This document shows, in pieces, positions 56,012-64,000 of a stretch of DNA of 64,000 bases. Origin of the DNA: Seriola aureovittata (taxonomy: Eukaryota; Chordata; Actinopteri; Carangiformes; Carangidae). The first letter of the stretch is position 1; each line of letters begins with the position of its first letter. The stretch lies in contig NC_079373.1 in assembly GCF_021018895.1 (NCBI RefSeq), positions 25,495,376 through 25,559,375 on the forward strand. The letters are read 5' to 3'. The notes beneath the pieces are model-generated. The model searched no databases. It saw only the letters and a list, made by a program, of their open reading frames with translations, and had not been told where the DNA came from. The position numbers and the translations under genes were made by a program.

Positions 56012-56794
56012 TCACAGCATGTCGCCGCTAATGCTCTTCCAGATTATCATCAACCGGCTCCTCGGATCGTCTCTTCACGTCTCTCTGCGGCAGACGAGTG
56101 TTTGCCGTGTCGTTTTGGGGTTAAGCCGTGGGTGGGACGTCCTCCTCGCCTGCTGCGGGACGTAACGCTTGCTGGCAGGCGTCTGCCGACACTCGGCCGG
56201 CGTTCAGCCGTCATGTAGACTTCAGGAGTAGCTGGCTGCTTGTGAAGCGGACCACCTGGTGGACAGAGACCCAACCACTTGGGTTTGGTCTGCTTCGGAC
56301 TTCAGGAGCTGAACATCAGTTATATTTTATTCAACCTTTGAATCTGCGGCGCTTTAATTACAAAGCAACACTAATTAATAACTAATAATCAAATATACAA
56401 GTGAAAGACTTGAATAACGTCACCAGTAACATCTTTAGACTTCCCCAAACTGCAACATCTGGATGTTTGCAAGTAAAAACCTTGTATCTCCAGCATGTAA
56501 ACTTTTCAGGAGGAAATTTAAATAGACGAGCTGAAATTATTTGTTAATCAACTGAAACCTGATTGATCCCTGAAGTCGGTTTTCAATCAGAAAGTTCTCC
56601 AGGTTTCTGCTTATCAGCTGTGAGGATTTAGTGCTCGTCTTTGTCTTCTGTGATAGGAAACTGAATATCTTTGTTTTCAAGAAAATTGCGAATGGTATTT
56701 CTCAGTGTGTTCTGACATCTTACAGACAAACGGGTTATTGATTGATCCAGAAAGTATTAGCTGAGTAATAATGGAAATAAAACACATACTGCGT

Positions 56795-57018
56795 GTTGGA
56801 CAATGGGTTAGGGTTTGAATTTTTGGCCTCACCACTGCTGGAAGGTCGCCGGTCCGATCCCCAGACTGGCAGGATTAAATCTGTGGAGCAGGTCAGACTG
56901 TGGTTGCACTGGGCAGCCTCCAGGTGTGAATGTGATCAGGGCGTTCCTGTATAAGAGAGCTCGCCTCTCTGTGAAACTACACTGAATAATTAAAGGTTAA
57001 AATAATAAAAAAAAAACA
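56795..57018 (+). mobile_element. probable second SINE family
   Basis: It contains a tRNA B-box-like 'ggtccgatccc' near 56860, 'gcctcaccactgctggaagg' just before it, 'cactgggcagcctccaggtg' after it, and an A-rich tail 'aaaataataaaaaaaaaac' at 57000-57018. The order (tRNA-like head, body, A tail) fits a retroposed SINE. No flanking duplication was identified. Confidence 0.6.
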
Positions 57019-57358
57019 GAAACCTCTACTTCTAAAACTCTTCTAATGGTCGAGAAGGTTCCCCCACTCTTAAAATATAAAGTGGAATATTTAAATAGAT
57101 GGTAATGATCAGTTTGAGGCTTCAGAGTGTCTGATATTAAATTGATTATTAATTGGTTTTACACTTTTAGCTCCGGAGGCTGTTACGTCTCACGGCGACC
57201 TGAGTTGATCTTTGGAAATGTTTCAGTGATGAGGACTCGCTGCTGATCGCAGGTCAGATCTGCTCTCTGTCCCATCACCCTCTGCAGCTCTCCCTCAGCG
57301 CTGATGCTCATTGGTCCTGACAGCTCCCCGCTGCTGATTGGTTTACTAAAACCTGACT

Positions 57359-57385
57359 CCCCTCCTCCTCCTCCTCCTCCTCCTC
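57359..57385. repeat. (CTC)n microsatellite
   Basis: About nine units of CTC. Confidence 0.9.
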
Positions 57386-60300
57386 GGGGCAGTCCTCCCG
57401 CCTGACTGCAGATCATCTAAAAACCTGCTGCCTGTCATCACACTGTCACTGTCACACAGAGGGAGTCTGAACGTACCGACGGCTCACATTCACATCCAGT
57501 CGATGTGACTTACTTTCAGAATCGCATGAGGAGAACAAAATGAGAACAAATGTTTCTGTCCAGTTCAGAAGTAGATCCTCGTTTATCTGCAGAGCTTAAA
57601 GGAATAATTTATACTCATGTTTTCTCTGTTTGAGCGTGAGATGAGAAATTGGAAATAAAAGTCCGTCTCCTATAAAGCTGAAATGATAAGTTGATGAACA
57701 GAAAAATAATAATTGTTTGTAATTTTTCAAGCAAAAAACCCATTGTTAGTTCCAGGATTTCAATTGCATTACATTTGCTGCTGCTTTGTCTTATTCACAT
57801 TTTGGCAAATTTGCACCATTAAAAGTTGCATGATTAGCTATTAGCAACTCCTGTTTGCAGTTACTCATGCATGTACAGACAGACTGTCACTGTATTACTC
57901 TGATACAGAAGAAAACCAACCTCTGACCTGGGCCTAATTTAAAACGCATCATTAATAGAAGAAGACAAAGGATGAGGACGAGCCGCCATTTTCCTTCGGC
58001 AAAGTCGATTAAGAGCCAAATATTGAGAGCAGAGCGATGGCATTTCACTGGCATTTCAGTTTGTTCTCTGTGATAAACACTTCCAGCACTTTAGATAAAA
58101 CCTGCTGCCTGCCTCAGATCAGCTTTTTATTCAGAGACACAACCTGCAACAAAAGAGCTGTGGTCCACACAAGGAACAGGATGTAACAGAAGATATATGG
58201 ATAAGGCATGAGTCAGTTATAGCAACAAAAAAACAACAAGGTTTTGTAAGTGATTATTTAAATGTGGAGTCAGGAAGTCACTGCCGGAGGTTTTTACTAA
58301 AGTTTAAATCTATTTCCTTTGGCATTTCCACAAACTCTGCCTTTTCTGAAGTAGACGTGATTTGAAAAACAACTTTGTGAGAGATCAAAGGTAAAATCGA
58401 CATAATGAGGAAATGTTTTTAATAAACGTACAAGTGTGTAAAATCTTCATCTGTTTTCATGCTGCATTCGATAAGAGACCAACGGAGGAGCGAGTGTTGA
58501 AAAGTTTGAGAGATGTATTGGATATTGATTAAGCCTTTGAAAGTTGTGCTTGGACTTGAATGAAATTACCAGACTCCAGTTTTCCGACTGAGGAAAGAGT
58601 GAGTAGATGCATTTTCTGCCATTTGGACCTTTCAGGTTAATGTGAGGATTCATATTTAGAAACTACAATAGCAGAACTTGGTTTTCTTATTTTTCTGAAA
58701 TGGGCCCCACAGCCGCCATCAGCTGAACTACGTTCTTACACCGGGAACACACTGTCTGTGTGGCATGGTGTGGCGTGAGTGTCTGACCGGGTGGGGAGAT
58801 TGCAGGTTACTTGAATGTCAGATTTCTTTTCATTATAGATTAATTTCATATTTCTTTTAGAGAGAAAACGTCACTAAAATGTCTCTTTCTCTACACTCAG
58901 CTGCTGAAATGGTTTAAAAAATGTATATTTATATTTCTTCTTGTCTTAGTCATATTCAGATTCAGCCTATATATAGAAACTAGAGTGGAAGGAATCGGCT
59001 TTGTGTAATGTTGCTGGTGTGTGACGTAAATATGACGTCAGTATGTCTAACTTTGCTGCGAGATGTGTGCGTCGCGTGTAGATCACGCAACACAGCCGCA
59101 ACTGTGTGTGTTCCTGGCCTTAGAATCTCCTACGAATGTGCACTTTACCTTCTTGTTTATACAGTTTTATTTCTATCAGTTGTGGTAATAAATGTCGTAG
59201 TAGGACGACTGGGACAGATTCTGGTGGGCCATCGCATCAGTCGACCTGTGGACCGTAAAGATATCCACAATTTCTGAAGCTAAAGGCAAATTTCCACATT
59301 TTTGGACAATAAAGATCATCATTATTATTATTATAAAGGTTTAACTGGTCCCTGTGAGCTGCTCCATGCTGGGCACGCTGACCAACCCTCATGTGTTTGA
59401 CACTGAACTCAGAAAACTGTAATCAGAGCTAATTTTTTTTATGACTCACTGAAAACATTTACAGCCATTTGGCAGCTTCTTCCTGTAAAATATTCCACTT
59501 CAGCTTTGTGGTGTTTGTTCTATAGGAGGTGTGAAGCTGTGAGTCGTGTTCAACTCATGTTTTAAAAGCAGGACAGTGTGAGGCCACAGAGGCTCGGCTC
59601 AGTGGGGATATGAAACAGGAATAAAGTGCCTGTTAGACATGAAATAAAGCAGGAGGAGAACATTAAAGCTGTAGAAAGATGATTAACATTTCTCCAGCTC
59701 CTTTTTCCCCTGTTAGTTTTTCAACTGAATTGTTTCCTGCCAGACTTCAGCCAGATGTTTTGTAATTTTTAAGACATTTCACCAGCAGAGACACAAACAC
59801 AACTTTCTTCCACCTTTTTCTTGATGTCCTGTTCCTCTGCAGAGATTTATTCTTACTCTATCTCAGCAGGGGTTTTTTTTCTCTGTTCGATTTTTTTCAA
59901 TTATGAAACAGGTTACATTTTCATTTATAACTGACTTTAAAAAAGATTAAAAACTCATTTGCAGTAACTCTTTAACTCTCAGAGAACCTGCAGAAATGGT
60001 TTTAATTCAATTGATAAATGCAGGGAAACGATCACGTGGAAAAAACAAACTCGACTAAAGACAAGGAGTGGAGGGAGAGATTTAAAACACATGCAAGTAA
60101 AAAAGGCTGCAAATTAATAAATGCAAATGACCTGAGTACAGCATGACTAGCCTTACAAACCCGCCTAGGTGAAGTCTCTGTAGCCTCTCCAGTGCGTCAG
60201 CTGATGGACGATCACTGATCATCTCTGACTCCTCATGATGAATTTCTTAAAGACTTCAAAGGCCAAACTGACACTTCTGTAGACCACGATCTGACCGCAC

Positions 60301-61260
60301 CTTAAGTAAGACCGACTTGAATCCTCTTCGCTCTTTGGGGGAAGCGTCATGTGCCGCTGTGCCGTCAAAAGCCTCCCCGATAATTACAAAATGATGGAGG
60401 ATAGACGGCCAACTTCAAAGAGCCCCCGTGGAAATGAAGTCTATCTTTAGAAAACCATCGAGCTGGCCAAAAAATAAATAAAATCAGCAAGACAGAAAGT
60501 ATCCCATACATCCTGTTAAACTGCTCCCCAGGAGGCGAGGGCGGAGGTGTGAGATCAGATGGAGACCAGCAGCAGGAAGATGGAGGCTCGTCCACCAGAG
60601 CCTCAGTGTGTGAGAGACGGAAGAAACTAAGAATCTAAAATCTGTTGTGTTCAACCATAACACAACAGATTTGATACTGAGATTTTAAACAGTCGATACA
60701 GCCTGATCAGTTCTGAACAAAAACTTTTCCTGTAACTCCCCTTTACTTGTGACACTTAACATCCCATTGTTTGTCTTTTAAAAGGTGCTAATTTTCATCT
60801 TCTTCCCCCGTCTGTAAATCCTTTAAACCTGCTCAAGTCCAGCGCTCGCCCCCACACATAATGAGCCTCTGCTCCTGCATCAGCAGTCGCCCCCAAAAAA
60901 CCCAACAATTAAATCTGCCTGCGGTTGGAGCCCATTGTTATTTAAAGAATGGTCAGTAATTAGCTGTTTGTGAACCGAGCTCTTTGGAGTAACTGTGTGT
61001 TTCCCCTGGAGACCGAGCTGTACCTTCACTGCAGGAGATATCGAAGAGGTGAAAGTGGTGGAAACTGAAATCCTCATCTTCACTCAGCAGTGATGAAGAG
61101 GTAGAGCTCAGGTCTGACAGGAAATATTAGAAACACCCTCTCAGTGTATTACAGTTCAACAGCAACACAAACTGAAGTGAGCAGACAGTTGTAAAAACAC
61201 CTCTTAAATAGGTTGAACCAAAACTCCGCCAACACAGAAGACATCCAACAAAGTTCAAAA
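57386..61260 (+). other. presumed grm8 intron, no exon recognised
   Basis: Several thousand bases without a supported gene. The frame at 59008-59277 has a hydrophobic stretch but no family motif, and the sequence after it ends in 'caataaagatcatcattatt', which looks like a retroposon tail. Confidence 0.4.
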
Positions 61261-61709
61261 CAGTGTAAAGATCTCTGTCCATGTGTAGTGTGATTATAGA
61301 TCAGCTCTAGCTTCTATATTAATACTGTGAAAGTATCAAAGCCTCAGTCCACAGAGAAATGCACACAGCCTGTATTCAGAAACTGAGCCTTAAAACCAGC
61401 CGTCAGGACTTCTGGAACTTTGTGATGTCACAACAAAGCAGTCACCAAGCCCCGCCCACCTGGACCCACCATCCAAACCTTGCAGGATTTGGTTTCTCTG
61501 AGTGTTTTTACCTGAAATCTACTATATTTTTATTGGATCACTCAGAAAACAGTCAGCCAATCAGAAGAGAGGCTCAGAGCCTCCTCTCTTCTGATTGGCT
61601 CACCGACCTGTTGTTACTAGAGCTCCAGAGAGAAGCCTGAGAGAGGAGATGTGAAACTACACTGAGATGGTTTTTGGTTCTTAAAACCACAAATATATCT
61701 TCTTATGGA
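61261..61709 (+). repeat. CCAAT-hairpin repeat, copy 4 (most complete)
   Basis: It starts at 'cagtgtaaag' and ends at 'aaccacaaatatatcttctt'. It includes 'gatggtttttggttcttaaa', absent from copy 3 but present in copy 2. The hairpin lies at about 61556-61603, with CRE-like and GC-box motifs upstream of it. Confidence 0.8.
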
Positions 61710-62784
61710 TCAACACTTCAAATAAAGTAAGTAAAGTGTCACATATGGGACTTTAATTGTCTCCATGACCTGTGCGTCACAGCCTCTGCTGCAGCGGCTG
61801 ACTGTGCTGGTAACTGGGCCAGATACAGACTGAGACTCCTTTAGCTTTGAAAAGCTCAGTTTTAGACTTAAAGGTCAAGAAAATTACAGACAATTTTAGA
61901 TAATTTGCGATAATTTGACAATACTGAAAATGATTGTTTCGAATAAAAGCCTTCCCAGTAGCTGAGATAAAGACTTGAAACTGTACAGGTTATAATTTTG
62001 TAGTAAATATGCAAAACTGCAATAATAAACAGCATCAGTGTAGACGACTTTTCCTAAACTGCTCTCGGCTCCAAAAAGGTTGAAAAGTCGAGACTTTGTT
62101 AAATGACGTCCTGCAACGTCACACAATCATTAAAGCTGAGAAACGACCCGACCTGACGGAGTGAGGTTTCCCTCGGCAGGACGGATGGATTTTAGGAGGA
62201 GGAGAAGAAAGAGCGAGAGAGAGAGCAGGCAGAGGTAGTCAGCTGCTTCTCATGGTCGTAAATTAAAATTGTCGGGGTGACGCTAACGCCGGAGCTAATG
62301 AGCAGCAGCAATGAAGATAAATGTTGTAAACATTCCCGGCTCATGTCAAGTTGAACTGATGGAAAAACCAACAACATCTCATTTAGGTTGTTTCAGGATC
62401 CTATAAGAGTTATGTGATCAGCATGAAAAGGCTGCAAACTGTTACACTGTGTCTTTTTGATGATCCTTTCATATGCTAATGTGTTTGAGCCGCAGCACGT
62501 TTCCAATTAGACCTGCTGAAGTTTGGTGCGTCAGTGCGACAAAAACACACACACAAAAAAAAAAAAAAAAACAGAAACTTGTGGCTTCACACCTGCAAAG
62601 GTTGGTTCCTGGTCTGATAAACTGTCTGATAAACTGTCTCGCTGTCTGAAGTGAGACAGCAGTCGAGCCACTCGTCCTCACAGACTGAGAGGAGCTAATT
62701 ATTCTCTGCAGAACTTGTTTGTTTTGTTCCCCCAGCTTTGCTGTAATCCTTCCTGTCTGCAGGACAGATACTTTATCTGGGTAG

Positions 62785-63172
62785 ATTGGTAGATGCTACA
62801 GTTTACACATGTCCCCTAAACACCTCACATGCAGACTATTGGTATAGGCTATAATTTATACATGTCCCCTGAACGCCTCACATGCATACCATTGGTAGAC
62901 GCTACAATTTACAGAGGTCCCCTAATCATCTCACATGCAGAATGTTGACAGACGCTTCAATTTACATCGGTATAGGCTATAATTTACACGTCCCCTAAAC
63001 AATTTAGACTATCAGTAGACTGTTCAGTTTACATATGTACCCTAAACACCTCACATGCAGACAATCGGTAGATGCTTTAATTTACGCGTCCCCTAAACAC
63101 CTCACATTCATACCATTGGTAGATGCAACAATTTACAGATGGCCCCTAAACACCTCACATGCAGACTACTTA
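62785..63172. repeat. minisatellite, about 55-60 bp unit, seven or so copies
   Basis: The unit runs approximately 'ggtagatgctacaatttaca', then 'tgtcccctaaacacctcaca', then 'tgcagactatt'. Two units carry a 'ggtataggctataatttaca' variant and one is shortened. Copies differ by 10-20% by eye. Confidence 0.85.
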
Positions 63173-64000
63173 TTTGTATTTATCCAATAATTTATTTTAA
63201 GATGAAATACCTGAAAACTAATGACACTCACTACAGCCTCAGTTGTTCTTTGTGTTAATTGCCAATTAGCGTATGTTAGCATGCTAACATGCTAAATTAA
63301 TAAGGTAAATGTTGTATACCTGCTAAACATCAGCATTAGACCAGTACAGAGCCTGACAGCTCACAACAAGCAGCGGTTTTGTCTTGCTGTCTGTCAGATA
63401 AAATAAAAACCCTGAATCAGAGAATCTGTGATTTAGACTTCACAGCAGCAAGTGGGTCAGTCAGTGTTTGAGGCCTGGATGTGTTAAAGTGGGACAGCCC
63501 AAATAAATAATGTGTAAAAATACACTTACAATGCAGAAAAGGCTGCTGGAGCTTCTTCCTGCTGTCAGCTGCTGACAGAGAGAGACGGTCTCTGTTGGTT
63601 TTCCCTGTCGACTCAAACCACTGAGGAAAAAAAAAAAAAAACAGTGAAATAAAACAGCAAAAAAAAATCAACGTTTTAACCATTAAATTAATTTACTGTT
63701 TGGTCTTAAAGTCAGATAACCTGCCAGTGAGTGAAACTATTTCACCTGTTTCACTGAGAGGATTTTTAAGAACCTTAGGATAAGACTATAACAGAGGGAA
63801 ACGGCTTTGAGGGGAACAGTCCCTGTGTGCAGGTCCTGCTCTGGCCCAGTTTCTGTGGGTAAATAAAGCCAAGCGCTCGTGGTCTCTGGCTCCTGATACA
63901 AGAGCGATGTTGCGTGAGAGGTCGAGGCTTCGAAATGTGTCGAGTATAGTTGAAGTGTGTTATCATTTTCACATGTGAAGCCTCCCTTCTTCTCTCCATC
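63173..64000. other. right end of window, nothing recognised
   Basis: AT-rich DNA with 'gcatgctaacatgcta' near 63280 and an A-run near 63625-63640. No exon or RNA gene could be supported. Confidence 0.4.

Noticed and set aside
59008..59277. A small membrane protein
   Set aside because: It has a hydrophobic stretch but no recognised family, no splice context, and a retroposon-like tail follows it.
61359..61640. A 93-residue protein starting MHTACIQKLSLKTSRQ
   Set aside because: The same frame occurs in the repeat copies at 11.8, 18.2 and 38.2 kb with scattered breaks; it is the dispersed hairpin repeat.
62785..63172. A CRISPR-like array
   Set aside because: The repeat units are contiguous and diverged with no unique spacers, and the surrounding genome is vertebrate.
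41772..64000. Further grm8 exons (the one beginning IPQISYAST)
   Set aside because: I looked for the expected conserved stretch and did not see it; this receptor family has very long introns, so it probably lies beyond the window.

Overview
The window reads as nuclear DNA of a teleost fish. It holds vertebrate genes with GT-AG introns, very many CA/TG and other microsatellites, pieces of the Tc1/mariner elements that litter fish genomes, a tRNA-derived SINE with target-site duplications, a 5'-truncated LINE and several short dispersed repeats. No bacterial, viral or CRISPR-like content was seen. All calls were made by reading the sequence; no database search was run, so family assignments rest on remembered motifs and exon logic.

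Layout. (1) 0.57-1.66 kb, minus strand: the first two coding exons of a PIM-family serine/threonine kinase; the rest lies off the left edge. (2) 2.2-5.0 kb: repeats, including a 1.79 kb element with 134 bp inverted arms that are about 98% identical. (3) 6.68-8.12 kb, plus strand: an intact single-exon kbtbd13, a BTB-kelch substrate adaptor. (4) 8.1-18.4 kb: gene-free, rich in microsatellites and repeats. (5) 18.6-35.1 kb, plus strand: two tandem paralogues of the acyl-CoA thioesterase / bile acid-CoA:amino acid N-acyltransferase family. Each was reconstructed from ten coding exons with the same exon phases; nine of the ten also match exactly in length. The proteins are 437 and 442 residues with a Ser-Asp-His triad. 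Their upstream regions are also related, so the duplication included the promoter. (6) 35.2-41.2 kb: a GC-rich patch that may be the promoter and first leader exon of the next gene, a dense TG/CG tract, repeats, and a decayed small-nuclear-RNA locus with a clear U2-like 5' half. (7) 41.23-41.77 kb, plus strand: the first coding exon of a group III metabotropic glutamate receptor, best matching grm8. (8) 41.8-64 kb: apparently the start of its large first intron, with a LINE tail, SINEs, minisatellites and no other exon that I could recognise.

The genes do not form a pathway. The most informative part is the thioesterase pair: a recent duplication with a 162 bp perfectly identical block spanning one exon and its flanking introns, repeated decayed copies of exon 1 inside an intron, divergent residues beside the catalytic serine, and many more introns than the mammalian relatives have.
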